The position numbers and the translations under genes are program-made. Below, piece by piece: positions 1 to 8,070 of a DNA stretch of 64,000 nucleotides. Each line of letters opens with the position of its first letter. Within the stretch, counting starts at the first letter, position 1. Below the pieces are notes generated by a model. It saw only the letters and a list, made by a program, of their open reading frames with translations. It was not told the DNA's origin and searched no databases. Location: contig JAIDQQ010000006.1 of assembly GCA_029062165.1 (NCBI GenBank), forward strand, positions 1 to 64,000, in the 5' to 3' direction. This DNA is from Ruminococcus sp. GTDB lineage: Bacteria > Bacillota > Clostridia > Oscillospirales > Ruminococcaceae.

Positions 1-42
1 ATCTAAGTTTACTATTTATAAGAAATAAAGGAAGTTATAAAT

Positions 43-702
43 ATGATTAAAAGTAAAGACGAATTAAAATATTACATTGATTGTGATATGAAAGCAAAAG
101 GATTTACCCATGGAATTAAAGATATTACTTTTGTAAAACGGATTGAAGCTATATTAGTTCCTCAACCATGGCGGTTTCAGGAATTATTGAGAAAAGCAGA
201 ATACCATGTGAATGTTGGAAGTAATCTTTCAAAAAAAATAATTGGTAAATTTTGGAAAATCAGAGTTGAAATGTACGGAAACAGGTGTGGCTATTCAATA
301 CCTCTGAATGTTTTTGGACCAGGTCTATATTTATCACATACAGGAACTGTAGTAATAAATAGTAGAGCAAAATTCGGCTCTAATGCCAGAATCCATGTTG
401 GTGTGAATATAGGAGCATTTTCAAGGTTTGATGAAAAATGGTCTAAAAATAATGTGCCGGTTATTGGAGATAATGTTTACATTGGACCAGGTGCTAAGGT
501 TTTCGGTTCTGTTCAGATAGGTGATAATGTTGCTATTGGTGCTAATGCAGTAGTAAGCAAAGATGTACCTTCTCATTGTACAGTAGTTGGTGCAAATAAA
601 ATAGTAAATGAAAAGGGTTCAATTGATATGATGCAATATGGTGACTTGTCAGTTATACCACCCGAAAGCTATGCATACAGAAAATTGAAAAAAATCAATT
701 AA
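43..702 (+). CDS. Left-handed beta-helix acetyltransferase (serine acetyltransferase-like)
   Basis: A 219-residue protein whose C-terminal half (about residues 90-195) is built of hexapeptide repeats of the I-G-x-x-x type, such as IGDNVYIGPGAKVFG and IGDNVAIGANAVV, the left-handed beta-helix of acyl/acetyl-CoA transferases. The N-terminal 80 residues are helical and the middle (LYLSHTGTVVIN) resembles the CysE-like acetyltransferases found in polysaccharide loci. The acceptor substrate cannot be told from sequence: serine or a sugar are both possible. The start follows an AAGGAAG ribosome site. It is convergent with hom across a shared terminator. Codon use is more AT-rich than in the genes to its right (many GTT, GGT and AAT codons), so it may be the end of an accessory or surface-polysaccharide region lying off the left edge. 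Confidence 0.75.
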   Translation: MIKSKDELKYYIDCDMKAKGFTHGIKDITFVKRIEAILVPQPWRFQELLRKAEYHVNVGSNLSKKIIGKFWKIRVEMYGNRCGYSIPLNVFGPGLYLSHTGTVVINSRAKFGSNARIHVGVNIGAFSRFDEKWSKNNVPVIGDNVYIGPGAKVFGSVQIGDNVAIGANAVVSKDVPSHCTVVGANKIVNEKGSIDMMQYGDLSVIPPESYAYRKLKKIN

Positions 703-708
703 CAATAA

Positions 709-737
709 AAATCCTGTACTGAAACTGTACAGGATTT
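709..737. terminator. Bidirectional rho-independent terminator
   Basis: A perfect 11-bp stem (AAATCCTGTAC with GTACAGGATTT) and a 7-nt loop, with A-rich sequence before and T-rich sequence after it, sits between the convergent acetyltransferase and hom genes and can serve both strands. Confidence 0.85.
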
Positions 738-749
738 CTTATTTTAATT

Positions 750-1955
750 TTATTCAAATACCGGAATTATAGTAACAGCCTGTACTTCTTCTGCAATTTT
801 CTTAGCCTGTGCGAATGTAAGTATTTCGTCGGTAATGAATGAATATTCCGAACCGTCGCCGTTTGAATCGTAAGTATTGCTTATTCCGGTAGTTGGAGTA
901 GTTCCGGCAGGTGTACGGAAATACCATCTTGCCGAGAAGTTTTCTGGCGAGTCAATGAAAGAATCATCTTCGGCGGATTCCCATGACTGTGAAAATACTG
1001 TAACATTATGCTTTACGGATTCAATAACATCACCGAGTACGGCACTTGCGGTAGGAAGTTTGCCTGCTCCTCTTCCATAGAACATAGTCTGGTCAATGCC
1101 GTCGCCGTAGACGAGTACAGCGTTGAATACGTCGCTGACACCTGAAATTATATTCTCAAACGGTACAAGCATAGGCATTACAACAGGTAAAATTTTTCCG
1201 CTTCCGGTTTTTGTTACACAGGCTATAAGTTTAGTGGAATAGCCGAGAACATCAGCGGAAGAGACGTCGCATAACTGAATTTCAGAAATGCCTTTTGTAT
1301 AAACGCTGTCGGGATATACGTGTTTTCCGAATACAAGAGAGGAAATAATACATATTTTACGACAGGCATCATGACCTTCAACATCTGCTGTAGGGTCTTT
1401 TTCAGCGTAACCGAGTTTCTGTGCGAGTGCTAACGCCTCATTGAAAGGCATATTATCGTTATACATTTTGGTGAGAATGAAGTTTGTAGTACCGTTCAGA
1501 ATACCGGCAACTTTGGTTATATCATTACCGGCGAGACATCTGTGGAGAGGTCTTATAATCGGAATAGCACCGCCTACACTTGCTTCAAAGAAGAAGTTGC
1601 AGTTGTTTTCCTTAGCGGTTTTAAGAAGTATATCGCCCTTTTTTGCGACGAGTTCCTTATTTGAAGTCGAAACGCTTTTACCCTTTTCGAGAAGTTTTTT
1701 CGTAAAAGTGAAAGCCGGTTCAACACCGCCCATACATTCGGCGACGGCTGTTACTTCTTCATCATTGAGAATATCATCAAAATTTTTCGTGAATTTTTCC
1801 TTGTATGGCGAATCCGGAAAATCTCTCAAATCAAGTATATACTTGATGTCCATATCGTCACCGGCGTGTTTTTCGATACTTTTCTTGTTTTTATAGAAGA
1901 GTTCAACAACTCCCGAACCTACAACACCATGACCCAGTACTGCAAATTTTTTCAT
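750..1955 (-). CDS. hom: Homoserine dehydrogenase
   Basis: Reduces aspartate semialdehyde to homoserine with NAD(P)H, the branch point to threonine and methionine. The 401-residue protein has the N-terminal Rossmann motif (VLGHGVVGSGVVELF), the conserved NKELVAKKG segment near residue 100, and the catalytic-domain signature GGAIPIIRPL followed by GILNGTTNFIL. The usual C-terminal ACT domain is not obvious: the enzyme ends after the catalytic region at about 400 residues. The gene immediately upstream supplies a separate ACT-domain protein, a pairing frequent in Clostridia. A clear GGAGG site precedes the ATG, 20 bp after that gene's stop, so the two form one transcript. Confidence 0.93.
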   Translation of the reverse strand: MKKFAVLGHGVVGSGVVELFYKNKKSIEKHAGDDMDIKYILDLRDFPDSPYKEKFTKNFDDILNDEEVTAVAECMGGVEPAFTFTKKLLEKGKSVSTSNKELVAKKGDILLKTAKENNCNFFFEASVGGAIPIIRPLHRCLAGNDITKVAGILNGTTNFILTKMYNDNMPFNEALALAQKLGYAEKDPTADVEGHDACRKICIISSLVFGKHVYPDSVYTKGISEIQLCDVSSADVLGYSTKLIACVTKTGSGKILPVVMPMLVPFENIISGVSDVFNAVLVYGDGIDQTMFYGRGAGKLPTASAVLGDVIESVKHNVTVFSQSWESAEDDSFIDSPENFSARWYFRTPAGTTPTTGISNTYDSNGDGSEYSFITDEILTFAQAKKIAEEVQAVTIIPVFE

Positions 1956-1975
1956 AAATAAAACCTCCGATTTTT

Positions 1976-2416
1976 TTATTCAGCGGATATTATACGTAAT
2001 TCAAGGACACCGCCGAGTTCCCTGATAGAATTAAGTCTTTCAAGCTCCTTGTCGTCTTCTTCTGTGAGACGTATGGAAATATTTACCGTCGCCACGCCGT
2101 CAACCGGAATACTCTGATTGACAGTAAGAATATTCGCTTTGAGACTATACAGAAATGCCAGTGCATTTGAAAGAACACCAGGACTGTCCGAAAGAAGTAA
2201 ATACATATTTACAATTTTTCTTGTAAAGAGTTCCTCATAGGAAAAAACAGAATCCTTGTATTTATAGTATGCACTGCGTGATATTCCCACTCTTTTACAG
2301 GCAGAAGCAAGACTTTTTTCGTCCTTGCAGACAATAAGCCTTTTCACTTCGAGTACCTTTGTGAAAACTTCCGGCAGAATATCGGCATCTGCAACAATAA
2401 GCTGTGATTTTTTCAT
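1976..2416 (-). CDS. ACT-domain protein of the PheB/UPF0735 type
   Basis: A 146-residue protein with a short N-terminal helix-turn-helix-like stretch (ACKRVGISRSAYYKYKD, about residues 38-54) and a C-terminal ACT domain (residues 70-146; LSDSPGVLSNALAFL). ACT domains bind amino acids, and this family usually neighbours threonine or aromatic biosynthesis genes. The start was placed at the ATG at 2416, because GGAGGTG lies 7 nt upstream there. A longer frame running to 2455 has no ribosome site of its own. It is the first gene of the transcript leading into hom and probably senses an end-product amino acid, but the ligand is not deducible from sequence. Confidence 0.8.
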   Translation of the reverse strand: MKKSQLIVADADILPEVFTKVLEVKRLIVCKDEKSLASACKRVGISRSAYYKYKDSVFSYEELFTRKIVNMYLLLSDSPGVLSNALAFLYSLKANILTVNQSIPVDGVATVNISIRLTEEDDKELERLNSIRELGGVLELRIISAE

Positions 2417-2472
2417 GGAAAACACCTCCGGAAATCGTCCGTCAGCCGTGAACAACTGTACACTGCTTATTA

Positions 2473-2501
2473 ACTATAACATTTTTTTCAGGGTTTGTCA
2501 A
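2473..2501 (-). promoter_or_regulatory. Sigma-A promoter for the ACT-hom operon
   Basis: On the minus strand TTGACA (2496-2501) and TATAGT (2473-2478) are separated by exactly 17 bp, about 57 bp upstream of the ACT gene start. Confidence 0.75.
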
Positions 2502-2572
2502 GAGTTTTTCGTAAAAATTAAACGGAATACTATTATATATCATAAGATATAGAAAAAATTTCCGGTGTAGTG

Positions 2573-2601
2573 TTGCAAATTTACCGGAAATGTAGTATAA
2601 T
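2573..2601 (+). promoter_or_regulatory. Sigma-A promoter for asnB-pyrB
   Basis: TTGCAA (2573-2578) and TATAAT (2596-2601) with a 17-bp spacer, about 55 bp before the asnB ATG. Confidence 0.75.
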
Positions 2602-2656
2602 ATTCACGACGGAAAATTTTTTCTGTCATAGATTATAGTATTGTGAGTTGAAATAT

Positions 2657-4528
2657 ATGTGCGGAATTGTAGGTTTTATTAACGATATTGACAATTCAAA
2701 TGCGGTACTCGGCAGAATGATGGACAGAATCAGGCACAGAGGTCCGGACGCTGAGGGGCAATATATTGATGACGGTATTGCTTTAGGTCACCGCCGTTTA
2801 AGTATTATTGATGTTAGTTCGCAAGGTGACCAGCCTATTTTCAATGAAGATAATTCAATGGTTATTGTCTTCAACGGCGAAATTTACAACTATGCTGAAA
2901 TCCGTGAAGAACTTATCGGAGCAGGTCATAAATTCAGGACAAACACCGATACGGAAGTTATCATACACGGTTACGAGGAATACGGCGAAAAACTTCTTGA
3001 CAGGTTAAGAGGTATGTTTTCTTTCGTGATATGGGACAGAAATAAAAAGAAACTTTTCGGGGCAAGGGATTTTTTCGGTATAAAACCGCTTTATTATGCC
3101 ATAATGGGTAAAAGTTTTATGTTTGGTTCGGAAATAAAATGTTTCCTCGAACACCCGAATTTCAGAAAAGAACTGAATACAGAGGCTCTTGAAAATTATC
3201 TTACTTTCCAGTACTCACCGACGAAAGAAACATTTTTCCGGAACGTCTATAAACTTCCGCCTGCTCACTGCTTTACACTCGAAAACGGAAAGTTTACGGC
3301 TCGTCGGTACTGGGACGTGAATTTCAATGCAGACAATACACCTGACCTCGAAGAATGGGTAAACAGAATTTCAGATACTTTTCATGATTCCGTTAAGGCA
3401 CACAAGATAGCAGATGTTGAAGTAGGTTCATTTCTTTCGAGTGGTGTAGATTCAAGTTATGTCGCTTGTGTGGCAGATGTCGATAAAACTTTCACAGTGG
3501 GATTCGGTACGGACGAAAAGTACAATGAAATCGGCTGGGCAAAAAATTTTTCAAAGGCTATCGGCAAGGAAAATACAAGTAAAGTCATCACGCCGGAGGA
3601 ATACTGGGGAAATCTTGCGAAAATACAGTACCATATGGACGAACCACTTGCAGACCCGTCTGCCGTTGCGTTGTATTTTGTATGTAATATAGCTTCCGAA
3701 CATCTTAAAGTAGTATTATCCGGTGAGGGTGCAGACGAGATTTTCGGCGGATATAACGTCTACAGTGACCCCGACGGCACGCTTTACGACAAGTTACCAC
3801 GTACCGTAAAAAGAACTATTGCCGATATTGCGGAAAAACTTCCGGCAAAACGTGGTGTTAATTTCTTTGTACGCAAGGGACGTGATGTTGAAGAAAGATT
3901 TATAGGTAATGCGTATATGTTCACGCCGGAAGACAGAAAGAAACTCCTTAAAATAAAGACTTCCGCCCCTGAACCGTCGGAAATAACCTCTAAATTCTAT
4001 AAGCGTGTACAGGGTAAGGACGACGTTACAAAAATGCAGTATCTCGATTTGCATATGTGGATGGCTGGCGATATACTTCTGAAAGCCGATAAAATGAGTA
4101 TGGCAAATTCCATTGAATTACGTGTACCGTTTCTTGATAAGGAAATAATGCATCTTGCGGAACAGATTCCTACAAAATACAGAGTTACTCACGAAAAAGG
4201 TACTGACGAGACTAAATATATCACAAAGTATGCTATGAGGCTTTCCGCAAAGAAAGACACTCCGCCACAGACCGCCGGTACGGCTTCAAAGAAAAAACTG
4301 GGTTTTCCTGTACCTATCCGTGTATGGCTTAAGGAAGACAAATACTATAATATAGTGAAAAATGCTTTTGAAAGTAAAGATGCACAGGAATTTTTCAATA
4401 CGGAATTGCTTGTAAAGTTACTCGACGAACACAGGGACGGTAAAGCAGATAACAGCCGTAAAATATGGACTGTCTTTATTTTCCTTGTATGGTATGATGT
4501 CTATTTCAATAAAAACGGAGAATATTAA
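2657..4528 (+). CDS. asnB: Asparagine synthetase, glutamine-hydrolysing
   Basis: Converts aspartate, ATP and glutamine to asparagine. Taking the ATG at 2657 gives Met-Cys-Gly-Ile-Val-Gly, placing the N-terminal nucleophile Cys2 correctly once Met is removed. A TTG three codons earlier is open but would bury this Cys. The N-terminal Ntn-hydrolase glutaminase domain (about residues 2-190, with RHRGPDAEG and NGEIYN) is followed by the synthetase domain with the PPi loop SSGVDSSYV and the SGEGADEIFGGY segment. At 623 residues it is full length for the class common in Firmicutes. pyrB follows 25 bp downstream, so two aspartate-consuming reactions are co-transcribed. A truncated paralogue lies at 26124. 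Confidence 0.95.
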   Translation: MCGIVGFINDIDNSNAVLGRMMDRIRHRGPDAEGQYIDDGIALGHRRLSIIDVSSQGDQPIFNEDNSMVIVFNGEIYNYAEIREELIGAGHKFRTNTDTEVIIHGYEEYGEKLLDRLRGMFSFVIWDRNKKKLFGARDFFGIKPLYYAIMGKSFMFGSEIKCFLEHPNFRKELNTEALENYLTFQYSPTKETFFRNVYKLPPAHCFTLENGKFTARRYWDVNFNADNTPDLEEWVNRISDTFHDSVKAHKIADVEVGSFLSSGVDSSYVACVADVDKTFTVGFGTDEKYNEIGWAKNFSKAIGKENTSKVITPEEYWGNLAKIQYHMDEPLADPSAVALYFVCNIASEHLKVVLSGEGADEIFGGYNVYSDPDGTLYDKLPRTVKRTIADIAEKLPAKRGVNFFVRKGRDVEERFIGNAYMFTPEDRKKLLKIKTSAPEPSEITSKFYKRVQGKDDVTKMQYLDLHMWMAGDILLKADKMSMANSIELRVPFLDKEIMHLAEQIPTKYRVTHEKGTDETKYITKYAMRLSAKKDTPPQTAGTASKKKLGFPVPIRVWLKEDKYYNIVKNAFESKDAQEFFNTELLVKLLDEHRDGKADNSRKIWTVFIFLVWYDVYFNKNGEY

Positions 4529-4553
4529 AATTTAATTCGGAGGTAAAAAATTT

Positions 4554-5630
4554 ATGTTACATCAGCATTTAATAGATTTAAGTGACTATCCTGTTGAATG
4601 GTGGAAGAAAGTTATTGAACTCGGCGAAAAAATAAAGAATAATCCGGCAGAATACGCACATGAATGTGACGGTAAAATCATGGCGACGCTTTTCTATGAA
4701 CCGTCAACACGTACACAGATGTCGTTTCAGACCGCTATGATTCGCCTTGGTGGTCAGATAATCGGTTTCGATAATCCGGCTAATTCTTCTGTATCAAAGG
4801 GCGAGACTATCAAGGACACTACAAAGATAGTAAGCAGTTATGCCGATATTCTTGTAATACGTCACCCACTTGCCGGTACTGCCAAGGCTGCCGCCCTTAC
4901 TGCTGACTGTTCCGTAATAAATGCCGGTGACGGCGGACATCTTCACCCGACACAGACTCTTACAGACCTGCTTACCCTTAAAATTGAAAAGAAAACTCTT
5001 TCCGGACTGACTATCGGTATGTGCGGTGACTTAATAAACGGACGTACAGTACATTCACTGTGCAAGGCTTTAAGTATGTTTGAGGATAACAAGTTTATAT
5101 TTATATCAACTCCGGAACTCCGTATGCCACAGTATATAAAGGACATCATAAAAGCTAATGGCAGTACTTTCGAGGAAGTAGACACTCTGGAAGAAGCTAT
5201 CGGAAAACTTGACGTTCTGTACATGACACGCATACAACAGGAAAGATTTTCCAGTGAAGAAGAATATCTCGCACAGAAAAACACATACGTCCTTGACCAC
5301 AGAAAAATGTTACTCGCCGGAAAAGATATGATAATACTGCACCCGTTACCGAGAGTAGACGAAATAACGGTAGATGTCGACGAAGACAGCCGTGCAATGT
5401 ACTTCACGCAAGCCAAGTACGGTGTATTCGCACGTATGGCACTTATCCTCACTATGCTGAATGAAGACAAATCAACCAAACTACTTAAAGGCAAGGTATA
5501 TGACGCTGTAAAATGCGATAATCCACGCTGTATAACGAATCATGAACACTATCTCCCGAAGAGTTTCCGTTTCAGTGGCGACGAAACACTTCTTGAATGC
5601 GAGTTCTGCGACGAAAGAAAACTCATATAA
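4554..5630 (+). CDS. pyrB: Aspartate carbamoyltransferase with a PyrI-like zinc tail
   Basis: Condenses carbamoyl phosphate with aspartate in pyrimidine synthesis. The carbamoyl-phosphate motif STRTQMSF, the HPTQTLTDL segment and HPLPRVDEI are all present, giving a normal catalytic chain over about residues 1-300. The last 50 residues are extra: they contain C321-x4-C326 and C349-x2-C352, the spacing of the zinc-binding domain of the regulatory chain PyrI. The allosteric nucleotide-binding half of PyrI is absent. The zinc tail has thus been fused onto the catalytic chain, perhaps to hold trimers together as the PyrI zinc domain does in the E. coli enzyme. The gene follows asnB and is preceded by GGAGG. 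Confidence 0.93.
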   Translation: MLHQHLIDLSDYPVEWWKKVIELGEKIKNNPAEYAHECDGKIMATLFYEPSTRTQMSFQTAMIRLGGQIIGFDNPANSSVSKGETIKDTTKIVSSYADILVIRHPLAGTAKAAALTADCSVINAGDGGHLHPTQTLTDLLTLKIEKKTLSGLTIGMCGDLINGRTVHSLCKALSMFEDNKFIFISTPELRMPQYIKDIIKANGSTFEEVDTLEEAIGKLDVLYMTRIQQERFSSEEEYLAQKNTYVLDHRKMLLAGKDMIILHPLPRVDEITVDVDEDSRAMYFTQAKYGVFARMALILTMLNEDKSTKLLKGKVYDAVKCDNPRCITNHEHYLPKSFRFSGDETLLECEFCDERKLI

Positions 5631-5640
5631 TAAAAAATAT

Positions 5641-5681
5641 ACCTGCTCCGTATGTACTTCACTACATGGAGCAGGTTTTTT
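5641..5681. terminator. Terminator whose stem is the CGGAGCAGGT word
   Basis: ACCTGCTCC (5641-5649) and GGAGCAGGT (5668-5676) form the lower stem, with ATGTA/TACAT above it, followed by a T-run. It ends pyrB on the plus strand and may also serve the convergent LRR gene. Both arms are copies of the over-represented octamer GGAGCAGG. Confidence 0.85.
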
Positions 5682-5683
5682 AA

Positions 5684-6427
5684 TCATTCGTATATTATAT
5701 TCACATAGGGGGAATTATTCGTGATAATATTTTCCGGCTGACCATAATCAGACGGAAGATATATAACCCTTAAATTCGTATTATTGGAAATGTTGAGGGT
5801 TTCAAGATATGAATTAATACGTATTTCCGTTAAGGAACTGTTTTCAATGTCAAGATACCGGAGATTTGAAAACTTTTCGAGATTCAGGACTGTTTCATTT
5901 TGTATGCCGTTGAGTGTAAGGGCTTTAAGAGTTCCTGAAATATCCTGTAAACCGTCGAGACTTTCAATAATAGTGTAATTTCCGATTTCAGCGGAAATGC
6001 GTAATTCTTCAAGTTTTTTCATTTCAGAAAAATCTTTGAGATTCCGGAAAGTACAACGTCCGGCACATTCAAAATTTTTAAGTTTTTTACATTTGCGGAG
6101 ATAAGACCAGTCAACAATTCCTGTATCATTGACATCATATTTTTGTCTTAATATTGACAAATCTGTAAGATGATTCTTGTTTTCCAGAAAACTCAAATCA
6201 TTTGTGTCGCAATTGTCTATATACAGTTTTTTCAGGAAATAAAGTCCTTTTATATTTTCAACATCATCGTCCGTTACGGAATTACCATTAACATCTATGT
6301 GTAATTTAGTGGCAAAACGACAGACTATTTTTCCGGCTATAATGCAGTTTGAGAATATCACAACAGCTATAACACATACAACGGCAATAATCTTTTTATA
6401 GTGTTTTTTTATATCAGAGAGTTGCAT
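5684..6427 (-). CDS. Membrane-anchored leucine-rich-repeat-like protein
   Basis: A 247-residue protein with one N-terminal hydrophobic segment (about residues 13-32, IIAVVCVIAVVIFSNCIIAG) preceded by lysines, then irregular leucine-rich repeats of the bacterial type (for example LKKLYIDNCD, LTDLSI, LEELRISAE, LRYLDIENS, LETLNIS). The repeats would lie outside the cell. There is no sorting signal or catalytic motif, so a ligand-binding or scaffolding role is inferred only from the fold. The first 14 bp overlap the end of the upstream FkbM-family gene, indicating coupled translation. The function is unknown. Confidence 0.65.
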   Translation of the reverse strand: MQLSDIKKHYKKIIAVVCVIAVVIFSNCIIAGKIVCRFATKLHIDVNGNSVTDDDVENIKGLYFLKKLYIDNCDTNDLSFLENKNHLTDLSILRQKYDVNDTGIVDWSYLRKCKKLKNFECAGRCTFRNLKDFSEMKKLEELRISAEIGNYTIIESLDGLQDISGTLKALTLNGIQNETVLNLEKFSNLRYLDIENSSLTEIRINSYLETLNISNNTNLRVIYLPSDYGQPENIITNNSPYVNIIYE

Positions 6428-7481
6428 ATAAATTAGTCTCCCACGCCGGAATATACAGCTGATGTCTTATATAGAGGTTGTAATCAGGATTCAGTGTCAT
6501 GATAAGCAGTGGGAGTTCAAAAATATCTTCGTTGCGGTGATAAAGGGCTATCATAAGTTTAGGCGAATCGTGTGAGATAGTATTCGACGCACCCCATATA
6601 GCTTCACGTTCAAAACCCTCCACATCCATTTTTATGAGTGTTGCCGGACGGTTTCCGTTTACCATGCTGTCGACGGCACGAGCCGTAACCATATTATTTG
6701 AGCTTGCGGAAATAGCTGACTGTCTGCCGGATTTTGCCGAGAACGGAAGTTCACTGTCTGTACTCCATGCCGCCGCATTGTAGGTGAACACATTAGGCAT
6801 ATTATCAATATATTTGACAAGTTTCTTATAATTTTTCCGGTCTGGTTCAACGGCGTATATTTCAGCGTATTTGCCCCTTGTAAATTCAAGAAGTTCCTGT
6901 ATCGTATCGCCGTTGTAAGCTCCTAAGTCGACGTATACTTCATTAAGACCAGGTTTTATTATTTTTCTGTATATTTCAGATTTAGGAGTTGTTACGGCTG
7001 ATAAGTATTCTATTTTACCGCTTATCTTGAAATTTATTATGTTTGCGTATACTTTTCTTGAAAAGTCATCGGCGAGACTGTCATATACTTTCTGTATTTT
7101 TTCGGCGTTTTCCATACAGTATTCATAAGTAAACAGACCTTTCCCCACAACAGGAACGTCCGGAACGTAAAGTGTATGGCGTGATGCGATACTATGGATT
7201 CTGTCGACGATTTCCTGATAGCCCGCCGCAAATGCAAGTACTACAACAAAGTCTTCAACCATTGATTCGACTTCCGAAAGCCTGTGTACTTTGAAGCCCT
7301 CAAAATAGTGACCTCTTACAAATTCGTCACTTGCGAATATTCCGGCAACGGATATATTACGCTGACGGAATACCGACATTATTTTAAGTGCGCCGTCACC
7401 CATACCGTAAATGAAAATGGGTCTTTTTTCTGCCGAAAGTCTGTCCCAGCAGGATTGTTTTTCAGTAATAAAAGAGAGCAT
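6414..7481 (-). CDS. FkbM-family SAM-dependent methyltransferase
   Basis: A 355-residue protein. The C-terminal half has the FkbM methyltransferase signature: motif I as VYVDLGAYNGDT, an acidic residue after strand 2 (AVEPDRKNYKKL), and the family's LIKMDVEGFEREAIWG segment near residue 280, with a Tyr-His-Arg stretch after it. The first 130 residues look like a nucleotide- or sugar-binding Rossmann-like region (YGMGDGALKIM), an arrangement common in Firmicutes polysaccharide loci, where these proteins are thought to O-methylate sugars. The true substrate is not known. It is the middle gene of a three-gene minus-strand group between a PH-domain protein and an LRR protein. Confidence 0.8.
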   Translation of the reverse strand: MLSFITEKQSCWDRLSAEKRPIFIYGMGDGALKIMSVFRQRNISVAGIFASDEFVRGHYFEGFKVHRLSEVESMVEDFVVVLAFAAGYQEIVDRIHSIASRHTLYVPDVPVVGKGLFTYEYCMENAEKIQKVYDSLADDFSRKVYANIINFKISGKIEYLSAVTTPKSEIYRKIIKPGLNEVYVDLGAYNGDTIQELLEFTRGKYAEIYAVEPDRKNYKKLVKYIDNMPNVFTYNAAAWSTDSELPFSAKSGRQSAISASSNNMVTARAVDSMVNGNRPATLIKMDVEGFEREAIWGASNTISHDSPKLMIALYHRNEDIFELPLLIMTLNPDYNLYIRHQLYIPAWETNLYATL

Positions 7482-7490
7482 TTTTTCACC

Positions 7491-7889
7491 TCATGAATTA
7501 ATATTATTGTTATCCGGTTCGTGATTGCAGTTGCTTATAAGGTCACGACCACGTATATTATACTTGTCACGCTGTATGTTAAGATACTGGTCTATCATAT
7601 CTGAAACTTTACGGGCATTTTTTACGCATTTTATTTCCTTTACCGGAGTATCACAGTCACGGCTCTGTATAATGACAGTACCACAACCGCAAAGTCGCTG
7701 ACCAAATGGAAAACTAAGTTTTTTGTCATCTATCTTGTAAATTTCCAGTTCGTCTTCCTCGATATTGAAAAAACCTTTTCTTGTGATAATTTTAGTTTCA
7801 GTAAGAAAATACCTCGTGAAAGACCACGGCAGACCTAAAAATGTACGTTTCTTGTCTGTCCAGACGTATGGAATATCGCTTTTTTTCAT
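7491..7889 (-). CDS. Bacterial PH-domain protein
   Basis: A 132-residue protein with no membrane segment. Residues about 25-100 match the pattern of small bacterial pleckstrin-homology-like proteins: a stretch with T-x-R-x-G-F-F-N, an acidic EDELEIYKIDD strand, PFGQRLCGCGTVII and a following Asp-rich turn. The C-terminal tail is polar and Asn-rich. In these families the domain often assists membrane or surface proteins, but no activity can be assigned here. It is the first gene of the minus-strand trio and has its own promoter at 7926-7954. Confidence 0.6.
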   Translation of the reverse strand: MKKSDIPYVWTDKKRTFLGLPWSFTRYFLTETKIITRKGFFNIEEDELEIYKIDDKKLSFPFGQRLCGCGTVIIQSRDCDTPVKEIKCVKNARKVSDMIDQYLNIQRDKYNIRGRDLISNCNHEPDNNNINS

Positions 7890-7925
7890 GGAATAATTCT
7901 CCGTTCGTGATAGTATTTCCTTATT

Positions 7926-7954
7926 ATTTTACCACAAAATAAATCAATAGTCAA
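7926..7954 (-). promoter_or_regulatory. Promoter for the PH/FkbM/LRR group
   Basis: On the minus strand TTGACT (7949-7954) and TAAAAT (7926-7931) are 17 bp apart. It is divergent from the MATE promoter. Confidence 0.65.
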
Positions 7955-8005
7955 CTGAAAATTATACGGAAATATCACAAATTTCTTTCAGCATATTCAA
8001 AACTA

Positions 8006-8034
8006 TTGAAATTTCCGGCAAAAAGTAGTATAAT
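8006..8034 (+). promoter_or_regulatory. Promoter for the first MATE gene
   Basis: TTGAAA (8006-8011) and TATAAT (8029-8034), 17-bp spacer, followed by AGAAAGAGG before the ATG at 8071. Confidence 0.75.
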
Positions 8035-8070
8035 AGTATATAAATAATAATATAGAAAGAGGTATGATTT

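Noticed and set aside
4943-5494. 183-codon open frame antisense to pyrB
   Set aside because: No ribosome site, no recognisable protein features, and entirely within a well-supported gene.
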